From NCBI RefSeq assembly GCF_954871325.1, contig NC_088775.1:7107561-7171560 (forward strand): a stretch of 64,000 nucleotides of DNA, in the 5' to 3' direction. The DNA is from Gordionus sp. m RMFG-2023 (taxonomy: Eukaryota > Nematomorpha > Gordioida > Chordodea > Parachordodidae). This document shows positions 1-12,300 of this stretch, in pieces (the stretch's first letter is position 1; each line of letters opens with the position of its first letter). The position numbers and the translations under genes are program-made. Under the pieces are notes generated by a model. It saw only the letters and a program-made list of their open reading frames with translations. It searched no databases and was not told where the DNA came from.

Positions 1-130
1 ATGGTTTATCAAGCCCCATATAAATTAAGAAATCATGATCGAAATAATATGTAGATATAATAAATACTCATAACTTTCCCAAATTATAGAAGAGTGTTTA
101 AAATTTGCTATAAATCTTAATTTAATATAA

Positions 131-192
131 AATCAGAGGGAAAAAAGCTGGCTTACCAGGATAAACCTGCAAATTGCCATGAAGAACAATAA
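131..192 (+). mobile_element. 3' tail fragment of an RTE LINE
   Basis: This stretch matches the last ~60 bases of the full-length LINE near 55.1 kb: the same order of blocks (cagaggga, ctggc-tacc, gtaaacctg, aaat-gccat) with scattered changes. No coding part precedes it, so it is a strongly 5'-truncated copy, as target-primed LINE insertion often leaves. The match was seen by eye. Confidence 0.6.
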
Positions 193-245
193 AAATTAAT
201 ATTCTGTCATGCTAAAATCCTTTGAAAATTTCAGTATATCATTAA

Positions 246-628
246 TAGTGATCTGCATAATGTATAGTATCTCAATCTCGGCCCGAAATATTTTGCAGGA
301 CCGGCCCGGTATAAATTTATTTAAATATTGAAATTAATTTTTATAATTACTCAAAATATAAGACATATGTTATATGGCGTCTAGTTTCTATAAATAAAAT
401 TCAAATAATTAAATTTTACATAAAAATCAAATAATTTAATATTACATAAAAAATTCATTATAAAATTGATAAATTTAGGTGTATTTAAAAAAATTACATG
501 GTCCGATCCCACCCAGTTTAAAAAAAATTAGGTCCTAGTCTGGCTTGATTCCCATTTTTTTTAAAAATATTCCCGTACACGGCCCGAATACTGCTTGTGC
601 GAGGCCGGTAAACTTTTGCAGGTCTCTA
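246..628. mobile_element. hAT-type MITE, family 1 (GC-rich)
   Basis: The ends are inverted: TAGTGATCTGCA at the left and TGCAGGTCTCTA at the right. The flanks atcattaa and attattaa form an 8-bp target duplication with one mismatch, the size hAT transposases make. Inside are blocks of ggcccg/cggcccg beside plain AT-rich DNA. There is no ORF, so it must have moved with a transposase from elsewhere. The inner AT-rich part is shared with the copies at 36.5 and 42.6 kb. Confidence 0.8.
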
Positions 629-889
629 ATTATTAAGATCAATTGAATTGGATAATTGTAATAGTTAAATTAGATAATTATATAAAAAGCATATATAATT
701 TTTTTAAAAACATAATCGATACAACAATCTTGATAATTGTTTAAATTGTATCTGTACAAGATACATTTTTAAAATTGTATTTGTATCTATAACTTTTTAG
801 ACTAATATTTATTTCTCTACCTAGATCCATTTAAAAAGTATATTTTAACAACTCTGCGATTTACCAACAATAATCATAATTGTAGTGTT

Positions 890-1087
890 TTATTGTTTAA
901 TAATGTATGTAATAAAAAATACTTTCGATTTGCTCATGACAATTTTAATTGTTTGAGATGTCTTCTCGTTTGACTGCGAACTTGATGTTGATATATCTAA
1001 ATTGTTAACTTCATTTGAATTTAAATTAGCTGCAATATTAGGATGTTGACTGAAAATATGTCTTTTAAGATTCGCTTTAAAATGCAT
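890..1087 (-). pseudogene. BED/C2H2 zinc-finger scrap
   Basis: The 65-residue open frame begins with HFKANLKRHIFSQHP, the C-terminal half (SNLKRH...HP) of a BED or C2H2 finger such as those at the N-terminus of hAT transposases. The first cysteine pair is not in frame here. The remainder (Ser/Asn-rich) resembles nothing I know. Similar but better finger fragments lie at 17.9 and 57.9 kb. A hAT origin is inferred. Confidence 0.45.
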
Positions 1088-2027
1088 ATAATTAGTAGGT
1101 TATTAAGTCATTTTTAAACTAGGTAGGCCTAATATAAAAAGAAAACAATTGGTGGGGTATATATAATTGGTATCGAACTTATTTTAATTCCGTAATAAAT
1201 CATTTGTTACATATAGGTTTTGTAGTATGTTGAATGACTTTAAAATTAGAAAAAAAATTATAATATTCTTCTTAATTATCCTTTAATTCAATTTTTAAAA
1301 AGGCCAAAGTATCTTAAAAAGAATTAGCTTAAAAAATTTAGATAATATACCTAATTGTGAAGCAAAATTTAGATCACCAAAATTTAAAGATGTTGTAAAA
1401 AAACCAATAACAAAAATAAAATATATTTAAAATATCTTACATGGAATTGATTTGAGCTTTTTATGGCATGAGCTGCATGTTGCAAAAATATTGTCTTGGT
1501 CAAATAAAAAGAAGTTAGATATAAGAGAATTTTTTTTCATAATATTAATTAAAAATTTTTTATTTAATAAAGAAAAAATTTCATATATCTTAATCTGAAA
1601 GAAAAAATAAAACGAAAAAGAAAATTATGATTATGTATATGTATGATTTATAATAAAAGGAAAGGGGTATTTAAAATTTTTTTAAGGAAAAAAAATAGAA
1701 GGCGAGGAAACGTTAGAAGTTTTTCTTTTTATTAATATAAAGAATTATATATTTAAAAAAAAATATATAATGTTATATTTTATCTGACTCTGAATAACTA
1801 ATAAAAAAGAAAGAATTTTAGAGAGATTTTTATATAATCTTAAAATTTTTTTTAATAAATCCCCCATTTCACTAACACATCACATGTTAAGAAATCCCCC
1901 ATCAATATAACCCAAAATTTTAAAACTAATTTTTTTTCAAATAAAATAGAAGGCGAAGGGTGAAGTTTTTATTTTTATTATAAAAAGAATTATATATAAA
2001 ATTTTTTTTAATAATAATAATGTGGTT
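1088..2027. other. AT-rich stretch, nothing recognised
   Basis: Homopolymer-rich A/T sequence with no open frame of note and no repeat ends that I could pair. A near-repeat (aaaatagaaggcga followed by agttttt) occurs near 1695 and 1945, suggesting a local duplication. Confidence 0.5.
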
Positions 2028-2230
2028 TTACGTCTTTATAGAGAAACCATTATAGAGAATGTATTTTATAGAGAAACATTTATAGAGAAGAAAACAATTA
2101 TAGAGAATGCATTTATAACAAATGGTTTTATAGAGAATGTCGTTTATAGAGAATGATTTTAAAATGAATGTAGAGAATTATTTTGTAGAGAATTATTTTG
2201 TAGATCTTGATTTTATAGAGAAATATTATG
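2028..2230. repeat. Degenerate TTATAGAGAAT repeat
   Basis: The motif t(t/a)atagagaa or its variant tgtagagaa occurs about ten times in 200 bases at uneven spacing. Motifs of this kind (ctctatagagaa) are common in the ends of pogo/Tigger-like DNA transposons, so this may be a decayed transposon end. That link is a guess; the repetition itself is plain. Confidence 0.6.
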
Positions 2231-2280
2231 TATGGGACAATTAGAGAGTAGTATATGTAGATTAATACGTAACAACATTG

Positions 2281-2443
2281 GGGATATTCTCAATATAACT
2301 GATGAAAAACATATTCCAACTAATAAAAAGGGAGTATGTAAAGATTGTCCAAGAGTGAAGGAGGTAAAAACAACATTTATTTGTTTAAATTGTTAAAAAT
2401 TCATTAGATCATATGCATACATTTTGTCGTGAATGTTAGTACA
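2281..2443 (+). pseudogene. piggyBac transposase C-terminal zinc-finger remnant
   Basis: In frame are IPTNKKGVCKDCP and TTFICLNC, giving C-x2-C-P-x10-C-x2-C, the exact spacing of the cysteine-rich tail of the Trichoplusia piggyBac transposase. A TAA follows the fourth Cys; in another frame comes DHMHTFCREC and then a stop, which fits the final His and C-x2-C of the same finger. So it is a frameshifted scrap of the transposase tail that binds transposon ends. No catalytic part or terminal repeats were found. Confidence 0.6.
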
Positions 2444-2445
2444 AA

Positions 2446-3454
2446 AATTTACATGATATTTGATGATTAGTATTTTATTTAATATTTGATATCTTTTTAT
2501 AAAATTATTATATCAATTCATCTAATAAAATATATAATAAAATTTGCATTTTTTTAAATACTTTATGGTGATCAAAATATAATTAAAGAAAGGTCTCAGA
2601 AAAAAATTTTTATTTTAGTAACTTTAGTAAAATTTGCATAACTGTTTTTAGAAGTAACTATTAATCTAAGATTTTGTATTTATTATTTCCAATAATATTT
2701 AAATATATATTCAAAATTGTATTTGTAGATCTCAAGTTTTAATATGTTCTGAGATATTAATCAAAATTTGGGATAAAATAGACCCCACCTTTGTAGTTAA
2801 GGGATTTTTTTCCACCTTTGTAGTGAAGGATCAAAAAGTATGGGTTGAATTTTAAAAGGAGAAATATTTATATGCTAGGTTTACAATAAATATTCATATT
2901 TAAAACTGCCTTTCGCGACTCGAATTGATAGACTAAAATAAAAAAAATATAAAATATTTTCAGTATAAAAAAAACTAAATCTATCCAATTGAATAAGTTA
3001 GGTCAGGTTTATTATTTTGTCAAAACTAAAAAACCAAGAATTTGACAATCCATAAATATATTTGGCTCGTAATATAAATTTGAGTTCTTGCTGTTTAATG
3101 TCGTTGTACATTGTAAAAGCACGACTTTACTTAAATAACGCTCAAATTATAGAAGTTAGAAGGCACCACTTTTTAATATTTTACAATCTAAAAGCCATCA
3201 AAAATTTAAGAAACATAATGAGCCAATATTTTTTATTAAAAAAAATTAGATCGGTTATTTTTTTAAATTAAATGGGATAGGACCTTATTAACAACAAACC
3301 TGGTTAACAATATATTTTTTTAATAATTTTGAAATAATAAATAATTTTCAAAATATCTTTATTCTAACCTTGTTTAATAAAAAGAGTTTAAAAATATTAC
3401 ATATGACAATTATCAGTTTTCAATTTTATATATAAAAAAATCAAAAATAAAGAT
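2446..3454. other. AT-rich stretch, no gene seen
   Basis: No supported gene. A short local duplication of ccacctttgtagt occurs near 2785 and 2812. The 69-codon open frame at 3062-3271 has no family resemblance or splice context and looks fortuitous. Confidence 0.5.
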
Positions 3455-5585
3455 TATTTATGGTATATCTTCACTGAAATTTTAATTTAACATATTAATA
3501 ATATCTATTTTTACTCATTTGCTTTAAAAAATTTCAATAATAACGATTTTGATAATTGTCACTTTCCTGTAGTACATCTTCACTGAAATTTTAATTTATA
3601 TTGTTAACAAAATCTTCATTTACCCATTTGCTTTAAAAAATTTAAAAAGGGTGAAAAATAACGATTATGACAATTGTCACTTTCCTGTAGTACATCTTCA
3701 CTGAAATTTTAATTTAACATGTTAACAATATCTATTTTACCCATTTGCTTTAAAAAAAATTAAAAAAGTTCAAAAATAAGGATTATGACAATTGTCACTT
3801 TCCTGTAGTACATCTTCACTGAAATTTTAATTTAACATGTTAACAATATCTTCTTTTATCCATTTGCTTTAAAAAAATTCAAAAAAGTTCAAAAATAACG
3901 ATTATGACAATTGTCACTTCCCTGTAGTATATCTTCACTGAAATTTTAATTTAACATGTTAACAATATCTATTTTTATCCAAATGCTTTAAAAAAATTCA
4001 AAAAAGTTCAAAAATAACGATTATGACAATTGTCACTTTCCTGTAGTACATCTTCACTGAAATTTTAATTTAACATGTTAACAATATCTATTTTTACCTA
4101 TTTGCTTTAAAAAATTTCAAAAAAGTTCAAAAATAACGATTATGACAATTGTCACTTTCCTGTAGTACATCTTCACTGAAATTTTAATTTAAAACATATT
4201 AACAATATCTATTTTTACCCATTTGCTTTAAAAAAATTTAAAAAAGTTCAATAATAACGATTATGATAATTGTCACTTTCCTGTGGTTCATCTTCACTGA
4301 AATTTTAATTTAACATATTAATAATATCTATTTTTACTCATTTGCTTTAAAAAAATTTCAATAATAACGATTATGATAATTGTCACTTTCCTGTAGTACA
4401 TCTTCACTGAAATTTTAATTTAACATATTAATAATATCTATTTTTACTCATTTGCTTTAAAAAAATTTCAATAATAACGATTATGATAATTGTCACTTTC
4501 CTGTAGTACATCTTCACTGAAATTTTAATTTATATTGTTAACAATATCTTCATTTACCCATTTGCTTTAAAAAATTTAAAAAGGTTCAAAAATAACGATT
4601 ATGACAATTGTCACTTTCCTGTAGTACATCTTCACTGAAATTTTAATTTAACATGTTAACAATATCTATTTTACCCATTTGCTTTAAAAAAAATTAAAAA
4701 AGTTCAAAAATAAGGATTATGACAATTGTCACTTTCCTGTAGTACATCTTCACTGAAATTTTAATTTAACATGTTAACAATATCTTCTTTTATCCATTTG
4801 CTTTAAAAAAATTCAAAAAAGTTCAAAAATAACGATTATGACAATTGTCACTTCCCTGTAGTATATCTTCACTGAAATTTTAATTTAACATGTTAACAAT
4901 ATCTATTTTTATCCAAATGCTTAAAAAAAATTCAAAAAAGTTCAAAAATAACGATTATGACAATTGTCACTTTCCTGTAGTACATCTTCACTGAAATTTT
5001 AATTTAACATGTTAACAATATCTATTTTTACCTTGCTTTAAAAAATTTCAAAAAAGTTCAAAAATAACGATTATGACAATTGTCACTTTCCTGTAGTACA
5101 TCTTCACAGAAATTTTAATTTAAAACATATTAACAATATCTATTTTTACCCATTTGCTTTAAAAAAATTTAAAAAAGTTCAATAATAACGATTATGATAA
5201 TTGTCACTTTCCTGTGGTTCATCTTCACTGAAATTTTAATTTAACATGTTAACAATATCTATGCTATAAAAAAATTTTCAAAAATAACGATTATAACAAT
5301 TGTCACTTTTCTATGGTACATCTTCATTGAAATTTTATTTTTACATCTTAATATTAATAATTATAACCTATTTAATTTAGGATATAATAAATCAAATAAG
5401 TTAAAAATAACGATTATTACAATTTCCACTTTTTAATACATTACATCTTCATTGAAATTATAATATAAATTTTTTTTTATATAAATTTTTTTTTACCCAT
5501 ATATGTCGAAAAAAGTTAAAAAATAACGATTATGAAAATTGTCGGTACATCTTTATTAAATTTTTATTTTAATTTAACATGCAGT
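3455..5585. repeat. Satellite, ~117-bp monomers, 934-bp higher-order unit
   Basis: About 18 head-to-tail monomers, each with the blocks gacaattgtcactttcctgt, acatcttcactgaaatttt, aacatgttaacaatatct, catttgctttaaaaa and aaaataacgattatg. Monomers are mostly 110-118 bp. Marker variants recur 934 bp apart: tatattgttaac (near 3596 and 4530), ttcttttatcc (3851 and 4785) and cacttccctg (3915 and 4849). That shows an eight-monomer block copied in tandem. The last three monomers decay progressively. No ORF. Confidence 0.95.
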
Positions 5586-5620
5586 TCAAAAAATAATATC
5601 AAAAAAATAAAACATTATAA

Positions 5621-5875
5621 AATATGAAGATCTTTGAAGATCGTTTCATCTAAAATATTTTTAAATAAAAGATCTTCAAAGATCTAGATCTTTGAAGATC
5701 GCTGCTCAAAAATTTTTTAAAATAAAAGATCTTCAAAAGATCTCGATCTTTGAAGATCGTTGCTCAAAATTTTTTAAAAGTAAAAGATCTTCAAATTTTA
5801 CGATCTTCAAAGATCTTGCTCAAATTTTTGAGCGAGATCTCGCTCAAAAATCTTCAAAGAAGATCTTTTGTACAA
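5621..5875. repeat. Cluster of GATC-centred palindromes
   Basis: Repeated hairpin-forming units built on aaagatcttcaaagatct and gatctttgaagatcg, separated by tgctcaaaaattttttaaaa spacers, end in a gagcgagatctcgctc palindrome. Both direct and inverted copies occur, so one strand can fold into several stems. An open frame runs through it only because the repeats lack stops. It directly adjoins the satellite. Confidence 0.85.
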
Positions 5876-6046
5876 CTCTGAGTAGAACAGATCAATACAG
5901 ATAAAGCAATTATTATTATAGCACTACCATTCAGGTTCACATTCATTATATTGATCTGCAAAGCCCAGTTTTGTCAGTCTGAAACCTTTAAGAACTTTTG
6001 GAGAAGTTGCCTGGCACAGCTCATTAAATTTCTAACCAGCTCTTAA

Positions 6047-7854
6047 CAGGGGCGTCGCTAGCCTTCACAATCTCAAGGGGCTCAACTAAAAAAAATTTTA
6101 TGGGGGGCTTTGCCCCCATACCCTTTAATTTGCAGGCCTTCGTAATATATTATACTTTTTTAAAATTTGTTAACTCTGAACAATTATTCTAATTTTCATA
6201 TTTTGTCATTTATTAGACATACAAATTAACTGGCATATAAAAAATCACATAATGCAATAATATAATTCTTAGCAACTTACATTGACAAAAGGTTATCAAA
6301 CTAGTATAATTCTCTGTAACCATTTTAGACAATGAGAATGGATTAAAGGAAAAATTTATAGGATTAAACCAAATCAACAATTTTTGTAGGAGAGAGTATA
6401 AAAGGCCAATCCATAAAACTATATGGTGGTTAGAGCTTTCTCTTAGATGACATTATGGAATCTAGATAAGTAATCGAGAAAATTATTGTGAGATATTAAA
6501 TTTCTAAAAGATTATCTTTCATTATAAATGTATAAACGACTACACAGTTGGTTGACCATTATTGTTTATCTAAAATATGCAATTATATGCTCTCAGCCGT
6601 TATAGTAATAATCTTAAATTACATAGCAACATAAATAATAGATGCTGGTTAATTTGCGTAATAGCCATGGCACTCACGATGTAAACTAATATCAGAATTT
6701 ATTATGTTGGATAAATTAATAAAAAAAAATACTAAAAATCTTTGGAAGAATTAATTATACAAATATATTGAAGCCTGGAGTTATTTACACAACAATGCTT
6801 TAGAAATGAAACATTTTCTAACTATAAAATAAGGACATGAATGATATGATGAAACAATTAAGATTTTATATATTGTCACACCACCTTGGTATATTATATC
6901 TTAAAATAATAGAAGTTTGTAATAATATCAAAAATATACTTGTATTAAAAATTTAACTCAAGACTGTTTTTCGAAAAAGAAAAAAATAGTTTTCCTAAAA
7001 ACACGTAAAAAAGGAGAAAAAAAGATATCAAATTTATTACATCTATTGCAGGATGAATAATAAAATGTATAATTTTAAAATTTATTTATAACTAAATAGA
7101 TGGCATTAAATACTTGATTGCAATTTGTTATTATATTTATTATCAAAACCATTTATTAGTAAAGTTTATTATAATATTAACTATAATATATTATATAACT
7201 GTCAAATACGTCTATTAAAGTGACATTATATCTAATATTTTATAAACAACTCTATATAGTAGAGGATTATAAATTATATGTCTACCTACTTTTTAATAAA
7301 GAAATCTTTTATACTTATTTGGACCTTGAAAATATTTTTAAGGTATGATAATAAAATTTTAAAATAAATATACAGTTGATTAGTCATTTTGAACTCGGCT
7401 AATTACAATATTAAATTTGTTAATTTTTAAATAATATATGATTATATTTATTTAATTAGGGTTAAATAATAATTTAAATAACAAAAGTCAATTAAACTAC
7501 AACTGTTAAAGCTAAATTAATATCTAGTGAGTTTGATATTATATTTTTAATACAGAATTTGATTGCAAGCTGACCTATTGAAAATATAATTCATATGTAT
7601 TAATCTAATCTAATAATTAAAATAATATTCACTTAATAAAAATTTAAATAGTCTTTTATTTATAAATAATAAAATTATATCTATATATTATTTAATGGAA
7701 TTATAAAAGAAATCATTCAGTGGGCAATCAGTAAAATTTATTTTTAGTTCAAGGGGATATTAAGGAGCCATTAAAAAAAATTTTTTGCTTCAGGCGGCTA
7801 TTCAAATTTTTCAGGGGGCTCGAGCCCCTTCGCTACCCCCTAGCGACGCCACTG
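6047..7854. mobile_element. Non-autonomous hAT transposon, 1.8 kb
   Basis: Terminal inverted repeats CAGGGGCGTCGCTAG and CTAGCGACGCCACTG (13 of 15 complementary) are flanked on both sides by the identical 8-bp duplication gctcttaa. GC-richer ends (ggggggctttgccccc at left, ggggctcgagcccc at right) enclose AT-rich filler. No transposase frame is present. The perfect duplication suggests fairly recent insertion compared with the MITEs. Confidence 0.92.
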
Positions 7855-8568
7855 GCTCTTAATTATTTTAAATTTACATGGCTAGATCAATTAAAATTAA
7901 GATATGCTGTTAATTTTTCTGTTGATTTTACCTACCCTATTTTTTAATATATATATATTTATTTTTTCCCAAATATCAATTCAAGTTTTTATTCGATCTT
8001 CAATGACTATCATTTTCTTTCTTCAACAACTGTTTTGTGAATCAATTGTCCCTGATATTTATATTATGTATTTGTATTTGTATCATATAAATAAATAACA
8101 TGTATGATTTTTGTGGATTTACTAAATTATTTATTTATTTTCTATTTTAATTAGGCATCTCTCAAAATATTAATTTTTTACGACCTATTTATTAATCAAA
8201 ACTAAAATATTAGCTTGAAAGTCAAAAAAATATATTAAAATAAAAATGTCAGGGCTGGCTGGTCTATAAAAATTTTACTAAAGATCAGAGATATTTTTTT
8301 AATGTATAAATTGTTTGGCCCTACTTCCTAATTATAGACGAACGATTAACCAGGTCAAGTCAATTATCTTTAAAAAAAACTGCGGTCTAACGAGGCGGGC
8401 TTTCAGATCGAATGGGTTTTTAGGATCTCTAATTGTAACATAAAATTTATATTAGTCGGCAAAGTTCTCAGCTTATTTGTAAAATGAATATGTGTCTAGT
8501 ATTAAATTCATCCAGAAAAATATTTAAAAAGGAATTTCTCGCAAACATATAAATAGAGGGATCGGCTG
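7855..8568. other. No gene seen; possible decayed GC-rich MITE
   Basis: AT-rich. Around 8245-8430 there are isolated GC blocks (cagggctggctgg, cgaggcgggc) ending in ggatctcta, reminiscent of MITE family 1 but without recognisable inverted ends. The missing first exon(s) of ATP5PO should lie in or upstream of this stretch; I could not find a presequence-like exon. Confidence 0.4.
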
Positions 8569-8773
8569 CAGTTGTTAAAAGTTCGATCTGGGTCACTTTT
8601 TTGAAAACAGCTTCAGATTTTAGCTAAAAATATTTTGTAGCAAGATTTGACAAATAGATGCATTTCTGTAGGCTCTTAGCAAAATCTTTAGGTTTACATA
8701 ATGTTATTTGGGTTATAATTTTAATCAGGCCGTTTTATTTAATCGACTTAAATCACGCTTTTTAACAACACTA
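8569..8773. mobile_element. hAT-type MITE, family 2
   Basis: The element runs from CAGTTGTTAAAAGTTCGATC to TTTTTAACAACACTA, which are inverted repeats of each other. The flanks atcggctg and ttcggctg form an 8-bp target duplication with one mismatch. No ORF. It sits about 300 bp upstream of the first ATP5PO exon found. Confidence 0.8.
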
Positions 8774-9071
8774 TTCGGCTGGATATATATTTATTGTTCT
8801 ATTGACTATTTGTAAAAAATTGATTTCCACAATATTTTAAATTTTTTAAAATCACTATATATTTAATTTTTTACTTAGCTATATGTCAGCCGCTCTTTTA
8901 TAAACATTTAACCATTTAACAACATGTCAATGTTTATATTTGCGGTAAATTCACTATTTTTACAAAATTTAAATATTTACTATAGCGTTCATTTTCAACA
9001 TCATTAGCAAAACTAAATATTATCAAAGTATTTATATTTTTATTACAAATTAAATATAACACTTTATTTAG

Positions 9072-9315
9072 CCCTCTCTTCAACTTTATGGGCTAGAAGG
9101 GCGATATGCCCATGCCTTATATTCTGCAGCACATAAAGATAATAAGTTAGACAATGTAGAAAAAGAATTGAAAAAATTTGGTGATACTCTCCATACCGAT
9201 AATAAAATATCTTCAATTGTATTTAACCCTTTAATCTCACGCAAACCTAAAAAAGAGTTTATTGTGCTACTTTTGAAAAAATTGGGCTTTTCAAATATGA
9301 CGACTAATTTTTTAA
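9072..9315 (+). CDS. ATP5PO: ATP5PO exon: N-terminal domain of OSCP
   Basis: Follows acceptor tttatttag. Reads PSLQLYGLEGRYAHALYSAA, the OSCP start just after the presequence, then VEKELKKFG, the N-terminal helical bundle that grips the F1 alpha subunits, and ends in TTNFL. Donor gtagaa, phase 1. The exon may begin a few codons away if another AG is used, but the reading frame is certain. Confidence 0.93.
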
Positions 9316-12300
9316 GTAGAAAAATTTTCAAATTTTATCTAGCTTAAATTTTTTATTTAAATTGATCAATAAATTTGTGTTTATTTAAGGGATATTCATT
9401 CTTTTTCCATATATTATTTTGTTAAAATACTATTTAATTATATTTAGGTGTTGTAATTGAAAATGGAAGGTACAACAAATTATACAGCATAATAAAGGCA
9501 TTTGACACCTTAATGTCATCTCATAGAGGGGAAATTAAAGCTGAAGTTATTACTGCACATGTAAAATTAATATATTTTTAGATCTGTTATTTATTTATTT
9601 AAAATTACCAGTACTTTTATAGATATTTTTTCAGTATAAATGACAATATTAATTTTACTGATATTAATTAGAAGTTGGCACATTTTTAGAAGAGTTTGGC
9701 TTGGCCCATGATTATTTTTTTTTACTTAATCTTTAAAACATTTTTTACTCCTGGCCTATATAAATATTCTACACAATTTACATGGCTCAGTTTGGAAATA
9801 TTTTATTCCAACCCAACCTTGTCTGCCATTCAGCTTTGGTACAAGCTCTGCCAACCTCTAATAAACAATATGATAGTATATTAGGGTTAAATAAAAAAAT
9901 TTTAGTAATAGAATTACTAGTAAATAGATTTTCTAGAATTTTAAATGGTTTTCAATAATCAATTTTTCTCCATCATTTTAATTATGTGCAATATTTATAG
10001 TTAATTTGCCAGTAAAATTAATTTGGTATTATTTATTATATCTAATTTTAAGATTTAATATTTAAATTTAATAATTGCTATTAAATGTCTAATTTTCTAA
10101 AATTGATCAGAAATTTATTAGTTTGTGATAATATTTTATATTACATTACATACAAATGACAATGACCATCTCCTATTTTAAATATTATAACAATATTTTT
10201 TTTTATCCTAAATTTTTTATAATAATTATTAATTTATATTACCTAATTTTGATTATTAAATATATCCAGTAATTTAATTTTTAAGAATCTTTTATAGTAT
10301 AAGTTAATGCTTAATTATTAAAGTATATAAATTTTATTACCTTTAAATTTGCGATTTTCTAAAGATTTTGATCAAACAGTAAATTACTGGTCTAACCTTG
10401 TCCAAGAAATTGCTCAGAATTTTTTATTCTATAATGGAATCAAAAATCTAATTATCTGATGAAATTAATCGGCATGATTAATTTGAAAAGTTCTTAGGAC
10501 ACTTAATAATTTATACTCAATTTCATTAATTAGTTATAATTTACTGATCCAAAAAAACTGACCATTTTTTGTATTTCTCATATTACTACTCATTAATAAT
10601 CTATTTTACGTTAGTAAAATTGTATAAATATATTGATCAAAAATATTTAGAATTTTGTAAAAAATAATGGAGGTTTTAAATTTTAATTCATTAACATGCA
10701 AGAAAATTCATGAAATGGATTTTATTACCCCCACACCCCTTCCAAGAATTAAAGTGGACATAATATATTTTTTACTGTAGATCCCATCCTATACATGATG
10801 TCTACCTATTTTATTATTGTTGTAGTTGGGAGAATTTGGATTGGGAGATTAGGAACCTAAATATAAAATAGAAATAAAATTAGATACTAAAATTATAGTT
10901 TTGAATCCTTTATTAAATACTAATACTAAAAATTTATTATAAATTAATATAAGGGAAAACATAACCAAAAAAGAAAAAGTAAAAGTATAAAATACTAAAA
11001 ATTATCTGATAAAAAAATAAAATTCTAAATTCAAGAGAAAAAAAAGAAGACCTTTTCGCATAATATTTGTTTCCATTACATATCCTTTTTCTTTAATCTA
11101 TATTTACATAGTCTCAATTTGCATAGAGATTTCTTTCTTTTTTCTTGATTTTGTTTAAAAGTAGATTTGAATATCTTTCGTCTTTCTTGATTTTGTTTAA
11201 AAGTAATTTGCATATCTTACGTTTTTCTTGATTTCGTTTCAAAGTAGATTTGAATATTACCACAATTACAAATTATAGAGGATAGTACTTCTTGTTAAGG
11301 GTTTTAATTATCAATCTTTTTTAAATTGTACAAGACAATATAAATTTGATATTCATTTTCCAACCTAAAGCTACCCATATAATTAAAGTTTGGAATTATT
11401 TAAAAATATAAAATTGGTAATTATAATCTTTTTCAAACATTTTGTTGATTCCAATTTTAATAATTTATGATAGGGATTAGATAAAGATATGATGAGAGAA
11501 GTGGAATTAGCCTTGCATGGATTTATCAAAAAGGGACAGTTATTGAAGATAACTACTAAGGTATATCTATTTATTTTAATTATTACTAAATTTTAACCTA
11601 TATTATTACTTATAATAAATTTTAAAAAATCATAATGCATCATTGCCCTCAATGGTTTTTAAAAAAGCGCATTCACTTTTCCACCTTATATTTAAAAATG
11701 ATCGCTTGGTTTTTATACTTAACTTTTATTTCATTTTAGACCTTTAATATTTTGATTGAATAAAGAATTAATTTTTAATTTAAAAAAAATGCCCAAACTG
11801 GCCATTTTGTCTATAAAATATTATGTGATTATATCCAGAACAATCAGACACTCTAACCAGAACATCCCACTTTTTTTGTAGGAATAGTTTAGAGAACTAA
11901 TACCTTTTGCTTAGCGGCTAGTTTCATGGAAAAAACAATCTTGTTTTTTTCAAGGCGGATATATTTGATATTATATTTTTTAACTATGCATATAATAGTT
12001 GTCTTTCCTAACTATTTAAAAGTATGACTTTTAAAACTGTTTATATCATTTGTGTGGCTCGGCTCGCGTTTACCTGGTCATATTTAAAATTCAACTTATT
12101 CGAGAATGAACATATAATAGGATTAATAATTTTAGGAATATCTATATCTTAATGAGGGTTCAATGATAATATAATTGCACCTTTTATATATTAAAATTCT
12201 TTAATTTTTATCCCAAAATATTCATTTATCATATATCCTATATAAAATTTTAAATATTTATTATAGCTTTTGTAAACAATATTAAAAATAATAATGTATT

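Noticed and set aside
3062-3271. 69-codon plus-strand frame as a gene
   Set aside because: No family resemblance, no splice context, ordinary for AT-rich DNA.
3455-5585. Regular repeats resembling a CRISPR array
   Set aside because: Repeats are ~117 bp head to tail without unique spacers, and the genome is eukaryotic; this is a satellite.
7904-8098. 64-codon hydrophobic frame as an ATP5PO presequence exon
   Set aside because: No Arg/Ser-rich amphipathic start, ends in a stop, and no donor fits; hydrophobic frames are expected in T-rich DNA.
9086-9331. 81-codon minus-strand frame
   Set aside because: Antisense of the first ATP5PO exon found; the plus strand matches OSCP clearly.
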